Origin: Streptomyces sp. LUP47B
GTDB lineage: Bacteria; Actinomycetota; Actinomycetes; Streptomycetales; Streptomycetaceae
DNA: 64,000 nucleotides
Assembly: GCF_001746295.1 (NCBI RefSeq)
Contig: NZ_MJAH01000006.1
Span: 823,561 to 887,560 of the forward strand
Reading direction: 5' to 3'
The notes under the pieces are model-generated. The model did no database searches. It saw only the letters and a list, made by a program, of their open reading frames with translations, and had not been told where the DNA came from. Shown here one piece after another: positions 1 through 8,301 of this stretch. Made by a program: the position numbers and the translations under genes. The first letter of the stretch is position 1. Every line of letters begins with the position of its first letter.

Positions 1-137
1 CCACAGGGCTCCGGACAGCTCCCATCGGCCACGGGGCCGGGCGCACTACCGCACACCGGGTCAACGACCTCCTCCCACCTCAGAGGCGTGGTTGACCCCG
101 GCGGCCGCGGAGTGGTGCGCGTCCGCGTGCGCCCCGG

Positions 138-2036
138 TCAACCCGCGTCCCGTACCGCCGGAGTCCGGCCGATCCAGTCGGCCAGGGGCACGGGGTCGGG
201 GGTGGCTCTGTGGGGCGCGGTCGTTTGTTCGTAGACGGCGCGGACCAGTTCCGGATGGGCGAGGAGGGCGTGGGCGGCGATGGGTTGACCGGTTTCGGCC
301 AGTGCGAGCCCGAGGCCGGCCCAGGCCGACGCGGAGCCGGGGTGCTTGGCGAGGACGTCCCGGTAGCCTCGTACGGCCTGGTCGGCGGAGCCGCGCAGCA
401 GGTCGACGTCGGCCGCGGCCAGGGTCTCGGGCCGGCCGTCCTGGGTCGATCCGAGGACCGCCCTCTGTTCCAACGCGCCGGAGTCGGCCAGCAGTACCCG
501 TCGCAGTTCGCTGCGGAGGTCGGGGGTACCGGAGTGCGGGTCGGGGCGCAGCGAGGGCCGCACCACGCGGGCGGTCTCGGGCTCCGCGCCGCACCGCCAT
601 GCGTCGGCCACGACCGCGACCTGGTCGGGGGGCAGCCGTAGGTGCCGGGCTCGCCACACCGCGCGCAGGTCGGCGGTCTCGGACCGGGCCAGCGCAAGTG
701 GGCGTCCCGGCACCGGCTCGGCGTGCCAGGCCGAGGTCTCCTCGGCCATGCGGGTGACGAACAGCCGTCCGGCGTCGGTCAGTCCGCTCGACTCCAGCAG
801 GGCTTCGAGGGCGCCAGCGACCGCGTCCCGCCACACGGCGAACTCGAAGTGCGCCAGGTCGGCCGGGGGACCGCCGAGCGCCCCGCGCTCCACCCGCCAG
901 AAATCCGCCACTCCGGCGAACGCGTAGGTGCCGTGCAGCAGGCCCGACAGCGGCCTCGGGTCGCCTCGCCAGGGGGCGTAGTGGAGCGGACCGTCGTCCT
1001 CACAGAGCGGAAGCTGGTGGAGGAGTGCGTTGAGGACGGAGTGCCGTGCCTCGTGCACCAGCGTGACGGCGAGTTCCGTGGCGTCGGTCGGCAGCGACAA
1101 CAGGGCGCTGCCGACCGCCTCGTTGTAGGAGGCGCTCGCGGTGCGGAACCGGGAGTCGGTCGGTAACGGCACCACCACCCGCAGGGACTCGGTCAGCAGG
1201 CTCGCCGCCCGCGGGTGGCGGCCGTGCAGGACCTCACCGGCCTCACCCAGCAACCGCCGCCAACGGCGTGTCTCGGCGCCCGCCAGGCCCGCCGTGGAGG
1301 CCTGTGCCAGGTCCCCCCGGAAATCCCGGTAGGGGTCGCCGTCCTCGAGTACCAGCGGCGGATCCTGGGGCCGGGGGCTCCACGAAATGCGGTGCGACGG
1401 CTCCCACGCGCCGGACGGCTCGCGCAGATCGACGGGCAGACTCATCCGCCGCCCGCCGACGACAAGCCCCGCCGGGCCCTTCCCCGGGTGCGGAGCGGTC
1501 AGGGTCACGACATCCGGCGACTGCGCTCCGGGGCCGTCGGCGGCGGTCGCCGGAAGCCGGAAGCGGCCCAGAGTGGGCAGCGTCAACAGGGCCCCACGGA
1601 CCGGTAAGCGAATCGTTCCTTCGACGCCGGCGCGCAGGGCTCCGGCGGCCGCCAGGCAGTGCAGGTACCCGGCCTCTGCCCACAGGGGCGTCGTGGCATG
1701 GGGATGTTCACCCGAGAGCAGTCGCTTGAGCGTACGAACGGCCCAGATCCCGGTGCCGGGGTGCTCCAGCAGGTCGGCGACCACGTCCGGGCGGGCCTCC
1801 TCCACGCGCAGCAGTACCTCCAGGGCGGCTGCGGGAGGCAGGGGCGTGCCGGCCAGTGGCTGCCGCGCGGATTCCACGACGGCACGCAGCATGAGCATGC
1901 GTCTGCTCCGCTCGACGGCCCACAGCCGACGGGCGGTGCAGGGTCCCACGCGCCCGACGGCCAGGTCGTCGAGGTCGGATCTCGGGGTGCGATGCTTGCC
2001 CAGCACGGCACGCGAACCTGAGGACGGCTGGATCAT
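138..2036 (-). CDS. HEXXH-motif RiPP modification protein
   Basis: The 632-aa product carries the metal-binding motif HEARH near residue 327. It has the layout of the HEXXH peptide-modification family (mod_HExxH), whose members sit beside, or are fused to, FxsB-type radical SAM maturases, and some of which are 2-oxoglutarate-dependent beta-hydroxylases of RiPP precursors. The N-terminal part (HRTPRSDLDDLA... about residues 15-50) fits the start of that domain. The C-terminal 80 residues look TPR-like (GYRDVLAKHPGSASAWAGLG). The ATG at 2036 lies 6 nt after the stop of the precursor-like gene, so the two are probably cotranscribed. No radical SAM gene is visible; one could lie beyond position 1. 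Family call is fairly sure; the reaction is inferred. Confidence 0.75.
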   Translation of the reverse strand: MIQPSSGSRAVLGKHRTPRSDLDDLAVGRVGPCTARRLWAVERSRRMLMLRAVVESARQPLAGTPLPPAAALEVLLRVEEARPDVVADLLEHPGTGIWAVRTLKRLLSGEHPHATTPLWAEAGYLHCLAAAGALRAGVEGTIRLPVRGALLTLPTLGRFRLPATAADGPGAQSPDVVTLTAPHPGKGPAGLVVGGRRMSLPVDLREPSGAWEPSHRISWSPRPQDPPLVLEDGDPYRDFRGDLAQASTAGLAGAETRRWRRLLGEAGEVLHGRHPRAASLLTESLRVVVPLPTDSRFRTASASYNEAVGSALLSLPTDATELAVTLVHEARHSVLNALLHQLPLCEDDGPLHYAPWRGDPRPLSGLLHGTYAFAGVADFWRVERGALGGPPADLAHFEFAVWRDAVAGALEALLESSGLTDAGRLFVTRMAEETSAWHAEPVPGRPLALARSETADLRAVWRARHLRLPPDQVAVVADAWRCGAEPETARVVRPSLRPDPHSGTPDLRSELRRVLLADSGALEQRAVLGSTQDGRPETLAAADVDLLRGSADQAVRGYRDVLAKHPGSASAWAGLGLALAETGQPIAAHALLAHPELVRAVYEQTTAPHRATPDPVPLADWIGRTPAVRDAG

Positions 2037-2042
2037 GTGGTG

Positions 2043-2252
2043 CTAGGACTCATCGCCGTCACACTCGGCGGCCAGATAGGGGCTGCCCGCACCACCGCTG
2101 GCGCTCTGGAACGCCGACCTCTCGTCCAGGTGACGTACCAACGTCCGCAACGCGTCCGCGAGCAGGGGGTCGTGCAGGGTCATCACCCCGTGGAGCCCAC
2201 ATCGGCTGAGATCGACCAGATCAGTTTCGAACTCGGTCGCAGTAGTCGTCAC
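2043..2252 (-). CDS. FxSxx-type RiPP precursor peptide (candidate)
   Basis: A 69-aa protein with GTG start and a GGGGG stretch upstream. It has the leader style of FxSxx-COOH precursors: DLSRCGL, then LHDPLLADALRTLVRHLDE, then FQSAS at residues 48-52. In the classical family the FxSxx motif is the extreme C-terminus. Here a 17-residue tail follows (ending ECDGDES), so it would be an extended variant. It directly precedes the HEXXH gene, which supports a precursor role. Alternative: a small hypothetical protein that only resembles FxsA. Confidence 0.6.
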   Translation of the reverse strand: MTTTATEFETDLVDLSRCGLHGVMTLHDPLLADALRTLVRHLDERSAFQSASGGAGSPYLAAECDGDES

Positions 2253-2503
2253 GTCCCGGTGCCCCCTAGTCGGCGCGTCGCGATCGCTTGCAGCACATCC
2301 ACAGGCTTCCTTTCATACTGACCCTTCGATTGCGTCACCGAAAGGGCACCCTGAAGCCACATGAGCCGGAAGCGGGACGTTGGAAGGGTTAGTTCAGGCC
2401 ACCGCTGCGCCGCCGCGAGGGGAGGTGGGGCAGGGTTGGTCGGACATGGCGGCGGGCACAGAGAACCCGTCGGAACGACGGAGCGGGACGGGGGGACACT
2501 ACC

Positions 2504-2848
2504 GTGGGTGAGTTGCTGCGTTTCGAGTTGGAGGACGGCGGGTCCGTCGTTGCCCAGATGGACCACATCGGCGGCGGGGTCGTGGACGCGACCGGCGCGT
2601 CCGACTTGGTGGCTCGGGCGACCAGTTCGTTCGAGGGGGCGTTGGAAGGCGTGCGCCGCGCGGCGGCCGTCACGCTGCGCCGCATGAGCGAGTTGCCCCA
2701 GCGCCCGGACGAGGTCACGGTCCAGTTCGGGATCCAGTTGGACGCGGAGGTGGGAGCGGTCATCGCGCGTACCGGCGCGCAGGGCCACCTCCAGGTGCAG
2801 GTGACGTGGCGCCGTACGCCTTCGGAGGACGAGAGCGACACCGGCTGA
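2504..2848 (+). CDS. Trypco1 domain (CU044_2847 family) protein
   Basis: A 114-aa protein with GTG start after a GGGGGG-rich ribosome site. The sequence LLRFELEDGGSVV..., the helix with SFEGALEGVRRAA and the closing FGIQLDAEVGAVIARTG are hallmarks of the trypsin-co-occurring domain 1 family (effector-associated constant component 1). These domains normally accompany trypsin-like peptidases in predicted actinobacterial conflict or signalling systems. No peptidase follows here; a P450 fragment does, so this looks like an orphaned component. Divergent from the RiPP pair. Confidence 0.8.
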   Translation: MGELLRFELEDGGSVVAQMDHIGGGVVDATGASDLVARATSSFEGALEGVRRAAAVTLRRMSELPQRPDEVTVQFGIQLDAEVGAVIARTGAQGHLQVQVTWRRTPSEDESDTG

Positions 2849-2866
2849 CGCCCGGGCGCAACCGGC

Positions 2867-3063
2867 CGCGCACGCGGGACGCCCGCACCTTCGACAAGGG
2901 CGGCACGCAGTACGACCGGCTCCGGCTGCTGATGGGCGACAGCGTCGTGACCTGCCTGCACGCGGACCACCGTGGACAGCGCAGGCTGTTGCAGCGCGCA
3001 TTCCGACCGTCCCGCGTCACCGGTCACACCGAACTGATGGGCACCCATTGGGCGAGAGCCTGA
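2867..3063 (+). pseudogene. cytochrome P450 N-terminal fragment
   Basis: In one frame this stretch reads RDARTFDKGG..YDRLRLLMGDSVVTC.HADHRGQRRLLQ.AFRPSRV, the helix B-C region of a bacterial cytochrome P450 (the WRxxRR-type heme propionate segment appears as HRGQRR). It has no convincing start, lacks helices I, K and the heme Cys loop, and stops at 3063. It is about 60 residues of a protein that is normally near 400. Inferred remnant of a deletion or recombination. Confidence 0.7.
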
Positions 3064-3328
3064 TGAACTGCGTCCTGCTCCAGCTCCCGCCTACGACCTG
3101 CTCTTCGGGCAACCGCCACCGGGCTGACCACCACCGGTCGTCAATCGCACCGACGGAGCCAGCGCGACAGGCTCGGAGGAACGGAATCCGGGCAGCTCCG
3201 GGGATGCCGGGCAACTCTGGTACGCCTGTTCAACCAAGCAGCGGAATCTGGACACCGCGGGGAGGTGACCACTGCACTGGCAGGCGAGGAAGAGCAGGCG
3301 AGGAAGAGAAGGGGAAGGAGCAGTGGGT

Positions 3329-3796
3329 TCAGGACGGTGGCGCTGGCCGCGAGCGTGGCTGTCGCTGCGAGGACGTCCTGCGCTTCTCGACGAGGGCAGG
3401 GGTGACCTGGGCGCCGCGGTCGGCGATGTCGTAGGCGTCGTTGTAGCCGGGCTTGTGGTTGGCGGCCAGTTCCGCGCCGAGCGCGGCCTCGATCATCCTC
3501 AGCTCCGCTGCCCGGCCGAGTACCGGGCGCAGACGGCCGGTCAGCCAGACGACGGTGATGCCCAGCAGCGCGCGCAGGCCGGTGGCGGCGATCACGGCCA
3601 GCTGCGGGGCGGCGTCCCACAGCCGCTCGGTGATAGCCCCCTCGGAGATCAGCGCGGTGATCGTGCCCGTGACGACCAGGAGGCCGAGGGCCGCGAGGAC
3701 GCCGGTCCCGATCCGGCACACCAGCAGGCCGATGATCGCCGCCGCGGTCCACGCGCCAGACCCTCTGTGCCGAGTGCGGCACAAGCGAGGGCACAC
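3329..3796 (-). CDS. small integral membrane protein
   Basis: About 155 aa from a GTG start. Two or three hydrophobic segments (TAAAIIGLLVCRIGTGVLA, LGLLVVTGTITALI, LAVIAATGLRALLGITVVWL) precede a soluble tail with a non-random composition (LRMIEAALGAELAANHKPGYNDAYDIADRG shows the frame is coding). No family recognised. The true start is unclear: the reading frame begins abruptly, and the segment upstream on the same strand is coding-like in another frame, so this may be the 3' half of a frameshifted gene. Confidence 0.45.
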   Translation of the reverse strand: MCPRLCRTRHRGSGAWTAAAIIGLLVCRIGTGVLAALGLLVVTGTITALISEGAITERLWDAAPQLAVIAATGLRALLGITVVWLTGRLRPVLGRAAELRMIEAALGAELAANHKPGYNDAYDIADRGAQVTPALVEKRRTSSQRQPRSRPAPPS

Positions 3797-4232
3797 GCCG
3801 CCCCATGGCGCGGGAGGTCAGCAGGGAGCCTCCACTCGCCGCGGTAGAGGCATCCTCCTCTCGAACACCGGCTTCCTGCGGATCGTCATCCGGCGCGGTC
3901 CCTATCAAACACACGTCATTCGGTCGTGCTGGGGAGCCCGCTGTTTCCTGCGTCAGAGAACCCCGCGGGCGTGGGACCCCTGGCCTGGCTTGGAACGGAT
4001 GCGGACAGGAAATGGCCGAAACGTCGACACCGCCCAACAGCGTGCGGCGGGCCATCACGGTCGCCCCTCCTGGCCGGGATCTGGTTCGCCTGCAGCAGCC
4101 ATGGTGGCTCACACCTGCGGGCGCGAGGGTCAGCCCGGTGAGGTGTTGCCTTGGTGCGGTGGACCAGGGGGATGCGCCGAGGGGGCAGTAGAAGGTCCAG
4201 AAGCCTTCGGGGAGGTAGGCAGGGTGCACCAT
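3797..4232 (-). pseudogene. possible hypothetical ORF, 5' part
   Basis: An ATG at 4232 follows an excellent ribosome site (AAAGGGAGAACGCA) and opens MVHPAYLPEGFWTFYCPLGA, whose Trp/Phe/Tyr content is unlike the usual shadow frames here. Coding character fades towards 3800, where the membrane-protein frame takes over. Either a short unknown protein or the start of a gene broken by a frameshift. No homology recognised. Confidence 0.3.
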
Positions 4233-4768
4233 TGCGTTCTCCCTTTGCGATGATCCAACGGCGTGGGAGACCGGTGGGCGCTTCGACATCAGCGGTGCCC
4301 CTGATGGGTCAGTGGTCGCGGCGGGTGATCAGGTCGGGTGAGCCGCCAGCTCTGTCGAGGTCGACTTCCTTGGGCGCCGGCCGATCGATCCGATGTACCG
4401 GACGGCGGTTGACCGCATGGGCTATGGCAGGGGCTCGTCTCTCGGCCATGTGCTCGACCCGCAGCTGGACTCTTTCACCAAATGCGTCCCGGTCGGGTGA
4501 AGGCTGGCGAGTGCTGCGTCTATCCACCGGCGGAGGGAGCGACCATACCGGTAATGGGTCATCCCGAGGTAAAGGGTCTCCGTGTGAACCCGCCGATGAC
4601 CGCCGCACATTGGCCAGGTCCACTCCGCCGACCAGCAGGCCCGGGCCCCGCGAGGTTGTCGCCAGCCCTGCCGTGGTCGTCGCCACGCCGCTCCGACGCA
4701 CCAGAAGGCACCCGCGGCCGGTTCGGTCACCACGTGGGCCGCGAGTAGGCGTCGTACGAGCTGAGCGG
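4233..4768. other. no supported gene
   Basis: Open frames exist on both strands, but none has a clear start, ribosome site or recognisable protein. It may hold degraded coding DNA next to the broken genes at 2.9-4.2 kb. Confidence 0.4.
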
Positions 4769-5638
4769 TCAGTTGACAGGGGAGGAGGCCGGCAGGTCCT
4801 GGTCGGCGGCCCACGAGGCGAGGATGCGCAGTCGTTCGTGGGTGGGGGAGCCGGGTTCGGCGGTCCAGACGGTCAGATTCTGGTCGGGGTCCGTGTTGGC
4901 GGTGAGGGTGTCCCAGTCCAGGACGAGTTCGCCGACGACGGGATGGTTGAGGGTCTTCGTGCCCACGGTGCGGGCGGCGACGTGGTGATCGCCCCACCAC
5001 TGTGCGAACTGCTGGTCACGCAGGGACAGTTCACCGACCAGTTCGATCAGGCGGGGGTCCTCGGGGTACTTCGCGGCCTCCATGCGCAGCTGGGCGACGG
5101 CGATGTGCGCCGAGCTCTTCCAGTCCGCGTACAGGGTGCGCATGGCGGGGTCGGTGAAGATGATCCGCGGGTAGTTGCGGTGCTTTTCCGGGATGCCGGA
5201 GAAGTCGGTGACCAGGGCGGCGGCCAGCGCGTTCCAGGCGAGGATGTCCCCCCGCCGGCCCTGCACGATGGCCGGGGTGGCGGTGAGGTCGTCCAGGACC
5301 CGTTGCAGCTGCGGCTGGACCTTCTGCCGGCCACGGCGCCGGGTGCGGGTGGTGGTCTTGCCGGCGAGCTGGAAGAGGTAGCCGCGCTCGTCGTCGTCCA
5401 GGTGGAGCACCCGGGCGAGGACATCCAGCACGGGCGCCGACGCCTGCATACGGCCCTGTTCCAGACGCGTGTAGTAGTCGGTGCTGATGCTGGCGAGCTG
5501 GGCGACCTCCTCGCGGCGCAGCCCCTCCACCCGGCGGGGCCGGTCGGTCTCGGGCAGACCGACCGTGCGCGGGCTCAGCTCGGAGCGACGCTTCTTGAGG
5601 AATTCTCCCAGCTCATTGAGGGGAACGTTGGCGGTCAT
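4769..5638 (-). CDS. MmyB-type XRE family transcriptional regulator
   Basis: 289 aa. The N-terminal helix-turn-helix (about residues 8-70) has the typical LGEFLKKRRSELSP and VEGLRREEVAQLASISTDYYTRLEQGR segments. The rest is the MmyB-like ligand-binding domain (ILAWNALAAALVTDFSG, YPRIIFTDPAMRTLYADW, LVGELSLRDQQFAQWW, HPVVGELVLDWDTL). Members near dehydrogenases usually repress them. It is divergent from the alcohol dehydrogenase, and the 186-bp gap carries a perfect G-rich palindrome that recurs twice downstream, so it is the best candidate controller of the 5.8-16.4 kb block. Confidence 0.9.
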   Translation of the reverse strand: MTANVPLNELGEFLKKRRSELSPRTVGLPETDRPRRVEGLRREEVAQLASISTDYYTRLEQGRMQASAPVLDVLARVLHLDDDERGYLFQLAGKTTTRTRRRGRQKVQPQLQRVLDDLTATPAIVQGRRGDILAWNALAAALVTDFSGIPEKHRNYPRIIFTDPAMRTLYADWKSSAHIAVAQLRMEAAKYPEDPRLIELVGELSLRDQQFAQWWGDHHVAARTVGTKTLNHPVVGELVLDWDTLTANTDPDQNLTVWTAEPGSPTHERLRILASWAADQDLPASSPVN

Positions 5639-5674
5639 GGTTCCCAGGATGGCATCGATCGCACTCGCGTAAGG

Positions 5675-5692
5675 GGGGAGAATTTCCTCCCC
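5675..5692. promoter_or_regulatory. palindromic operator candidate, site A
   Basis: GGGGAG-N6-CTCCCC, perfect 6-bp arms, between the MmyB-type regulator and the alcohol dehydrogenase. It lines up base for base in most positions with sites at 8166-8185 and 11141-11157. Confidence 0.55.
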
Positions 5693-5824
5693 GGATGTTC
5701 TTCTCCCGGGATGAATCCCTCCGCTTTTCGCGCCTGCCCCCGCGTGTGAGGCTCGATATCGGGCAGCCGGTTGCCATCACCGGCTGCGGCTCACCGACCC
5801 TCGCACCGAAGGAAGCACCCCATC

Positions 5825-6841
5825 ATGCGCGGAGCAGTCATCTACGCCCCCGGCGACGTGCGCTTCGAGACCCTGGACGACCCGAAGATCCTCCAGCCGA
5901 CCGACGCTGTGATCCGTACGGTCGCCACCTGTGTGTGCGGCTCCGACCTGTGGCCCTACCGCGGAGCCGAACCGGTGGACGAGCCTCATCCGATGGGCCA
6001 CGAGTACGTCGGCATCGTCGAGGAGACCGGCAGCGAGGTCACCCACGTCAGGCCGGGCCAGTTCGTCGTCGGTTCCTTCGCCACCTCGGACAACACCTGC
6101 GCGAACTGCCGGAACGGCTGGCAGTCCTCCTGTCTGCACCGCGAGTTCATGAGCACCTGTCAGGCCGACTACGTGCGCATCCCCAACGCCCACGGCACGC
6201 TGGTCGCCACCGACGAGCACCCGGCCGGCGAACTCGTGCCGAGCCTGCTCGCCGTCTCCGACGTGATGGGCACCGGCTGGTACGCCGCCCGCGCCGCCGA
6301 GGTGAAACCCGGCTCCACCGCCGTGGTCGTCGGTGACGGGGCGGTCGGCCTGTGCGGTGTCATCGCGGCCAAGGAGCTCGGCGCCGAGCGGATCATCGCC
6401 ATGTCCCGGCACGAGTCGCGGCAGAAGCTCGCCCTGGAGTTCGGTGCCACCGACATCATCAGCGAACGCGGCGACGAAGGCATCGCCCGCGTCAAGGACC
6501 TCACCGAAGGGATCGGCGCCGACTCGGTGCTGGAGTGCGTCGGCACCGCCGAGTCCATGCGGCAGGCCCTGCACTCCACGCGCCCTGGCGGCAACGTCGG
6601 CTTCGTCGGCGTCCCGCACGAGGTGGCCGTCGACGGCCAGGAACTCTTCTTCTCCCACGTCGGCCTGCGCGGCGGCCCCGCCCCGGTGCGCCGCTACCTG
6701 CCCGACCTGATCGACCGCGTCCTCTCGGGCCGGATCAACCCGGGCAAGGTCTTCGACCTCACCCTGCCCCTCGACCAGGTCGCCGAGGGCTACCAGGCGA
6801 TGGACGAGCGCCGCGCCATCAAGGCCCTCCTCAAGCCCTGA
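5825..6841 (+). CDS. zinc-dependent alcohol dehydrogenase
   Basis: 338 aa from ATG 5825, with GGAAG upstream. Medium-chain dehydrogenase: catalytic-zinc ligands in CVCGSDLWPYRG and GHEYVG, structural-zinc Cys cluster reduced to DNTCANCRNGWQSSC, Rossmann motif VVGDGAVGLCG. It would oxidise an alcohol or reduce an aldehyde or quinone with NAD(P); the substrate is not deducible. First gene of the block controlled by site A. The start was chosen because the family begins MRGAVIY.PGDVR. Confidence 0.9.
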   Translation: MRGAVIYAPGDVRFETLDDPKILQPTDAVIRTVATCVCGSDLWPYRGAEPVDEPHPMGHEYVGIVEETGSEVTHVRPGQFVVGSFATSDNTCANCRNGWQSSCLHREFMSTCQADYVRIPNAHGTLVATDEHPAGELVPSLLAVSDVMGTGWYAARAAEVKPGSTAVVVGDGAVGLCGVIAAKELGAERIIAMSRHESRQKLALEFGATDIISERGDEGIARVKDLTEGIGADSVLECVGTAESMRQALHSTRPGGNVGFVGVPHEVAVDGQELFFSHVGLRGGPAPVRRYLPDLIDRVLSGRINPGKVFDLTLPLDQVAEGYQAMDERRAIKALLKP

Positions 6842-6858
6842 GGACAGACGCGTCCCCA

Positions 6859-6891
6859 CCTGTGGCCGCACCGAGGCGGTGCGGCCACAGG
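6859..6891 (+). terminator. strong hairpin between dehydrogenase and SDR
   Basis: Perfect 14-bp stem (CCTGTGGCCGCACC and its complement) with a 5-nt loop, 17 nt after the stop of the alcohol dehydrogenase. No U-tract, which is usual for Streptomyces terminators. It may attenuate rather than stop transcription into the SDR. Confidence 0.65.
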
Positions 6892-6925
6892 AGCGGAAAC
6901 CACCCCGCCCACTCAAGGACTGACC

Positions 6926-7591
6926 ATGACGACCTTCGCCCTCGTCGGCGCCGGCCCCGGTCTCGGGCTGGCCACCGCCCGCCGCTTCGGAACCGCCGGC
7001 CACACCGTCGCCCTCGTCGCCCGCGACGCCGAGCGCCTGCAGGAGATGACCGCCGAGCTGGCCCGCGACGGCATCCAGGCCCGCGGTTACACCGCCGACG
7101 TCCTCGACATCGAGTCCCTGACCGCGGCGCTGCACACGGCCGCGGCCGACCTGGGCGCCGTCGAGATCCTCCAGTACAGCCCCGTGCCCCGCGCCGACTT
7201 CATGAAGCAGGTCCTCGACACCAGCGCCGACGACCTCGACGCACCGCTCGCCTTCTCCGTCAAGGGCCCCGTCACCGCGGTGCACGCAGTCCTGCCCGGC
7301 ATGCGCGAACTCGGCCGCGGCACCTTGCTGTTCGTCAACGGCGCCAGCGCCGTACGCCCCAACCCGAGGGTCGCCGGCACCTCGATCGCCTTCGCCGCCG
7401 AGAGCGCCTACGCCCGCATGCTGCACGACACGCTCGCCCCGGAGAACATCCACGCCGCCCAGCTGATCATCCCCGGAGCGATCCGGCCCGACGCCGAGCA
7501 CAGCAGCCCCGAGGTGCTGGCCGAGCGCCTGTACGACATCCACGCGAAGCGGGACGGCTTCCGCCACTATGCCGAGCCCCTGCCCGACTGA
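6926..7591 (+). CDS. short-chain dehydrogenase/reductase
   Basis: 221 aa. Starts with the cofactor loop LVGAGPGLGLATARRFG, a variant of TGxxxGxG that favours NADP. The region usually holding YxxxK reads SAYARMLHDTLAPE, so the catalytic Lys is not in its standard place and the chemistry may be atypical. Sits 84 bp after the alcohol dehydrogenase and 15 bp before the lipoprotein gene, apparently in the same unit. Confidence 0.85.
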   Translation: MTTFALVGAGPGLGLATARRFGTAGHTVALVARDAERLQEMTAELARDGIQARGYTADVLDIESLTAALHTAAADLGAVEILQYSPVPRADFMKQVLDTSADDLDAPLAFSVKGPVTAVHAVLPGMRELGRGTLLFVNGASAVRPNPRVAGTSIAFAAESAYARMLHDTLAPENIHAAQLIIPGAIRPDAEHSSPEVLAERLYDIHAKRDGFRHYAEPLPD

Positions 7592-7606
7592 CGTACGGAC
7601 GACACC

Positions 7607-8137
7607 ATGACCTCGGCCACCCTCCGCGCCGTCGCCCGTGCCGCCATGGCCACCACTGTCCTGCTGGCCGCGGCGGCCTGCGGCGACACCTCGTCGGTCT
7701 CCCCGCACAAGACATCCTCCGCGTCCTCCGCCCGCCAGCAGAAACCGACGGCCGAGGCACGCACCACACCGTCCGACAGGAACACCGCCATGGACATCCG
7801 GGTCACCCTCGACGGCCGCCCCGTCGACGCCGCCTTGAACGACAGTCCGGCCGCCGGTGACTTCGCCGAGCTACTCCCGCTCACCCTGGATCTGGAGGAC
7901 TTTCACCAGACGGAGCGGATCGCCGACCTGCCGCGCAAGCTGACCATCTCGGGCGCTCCCGAGCCGCGCGCGCCGAAGGCCGGCGACCTGACCTACTACG
8001 CGCCCTGGGGCAACCTGGCCCTCTTCTACCGCGACGGCGACTCCGCCAACCCCGACCTGCTCATCCTCGGCCACATCGACGCCGACGCCGACCGGCTTGC
8101 CGGGGCAGACCGGATCACCATCGAGGCCGCGCCCTGA
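7607..8137 (+). CDS. lipoprotein with cyclophilin-like fold domain
   Basis: 176 aa. Signal peptide with lipobox LAAAACGD (Cys at about residue 25), a Ser/Thr-rich linker, then a cyclophilin-like domain of the small PF18050 type: MDIRVTLDGRPVDAALND, FAELLPLTLDLEDFH, LTYYAPWGNLALFYRDG. Expected on the outer face of the membrane. Such domains often sit beside SDR, aldo-keto reductase and alcohol dehydrogenase genes, as here; the function is not established. Confidence 0.85.
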   Translation: MTSATLRAVARAAMATTVLLAAAACGDTSSVSPHKTSSASSARQQKPTAEARTTPSDRNTAMDIRVTLDGRPVDAALNDSPAAGDFAELLPLTLDLEDFHQTERIADLPRKLTISGAPEPRAPKAGDLTYYAPWGNLALFYRDGDSANPDLLILGHIDADADRLAGADRITIEAAP

Positions 8138-8165
8138 CCCGCCCCACCGTTTGCCCCTGCACGAA

Positions 8166-8185
8166 GGGGGGAGGAGATCCTCCTC
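8166..8185. promoter_or_regulatory. palindromic operator candidate, site B
   Basis: GGGGGGAGGAGATCCTCCTC contains GGAGGA-GA-TCCTCC (8170-8183). Matches site A in the GGGGGGAG and TCCTCC blocks. Lies 117 nt before the MFS transporter start. Confidence 0.5.
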
Positions 8186-8301
8186 TTTTCGTCCGGTTCG
8201 TCGCATGGGACCGTCGAAGAGGTGGCCGCGCCCTCCACCGTCCGCGACGGCCTCAGCCGCCACCATGATCCACCGATTTCCACGCAAGGAGAGACGCACG
8301 T

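Noticed and set aside
58..98. GGGTCAAC and GTTGACCC inverted repeat at the window edge
   Set aside because: Arms are 8 bp with a 25-nt spacer and a third partial copy at 139; too little context to call a terminator or operator.
2867..3063. functional cytochrome P450
   Set aside because: Only the helix B-C segment is present; heme Cys loop and I-helix are missing within the following 1 kb.
5777..7708. 643-aa open frame on the minus strand
   Set aside because: Lies antisense to the alcohol dehydrogenase and SDR, which have clear motifs; its composition (Val/Gly/Glu/His-rich) is that of a GC-driven shadow.
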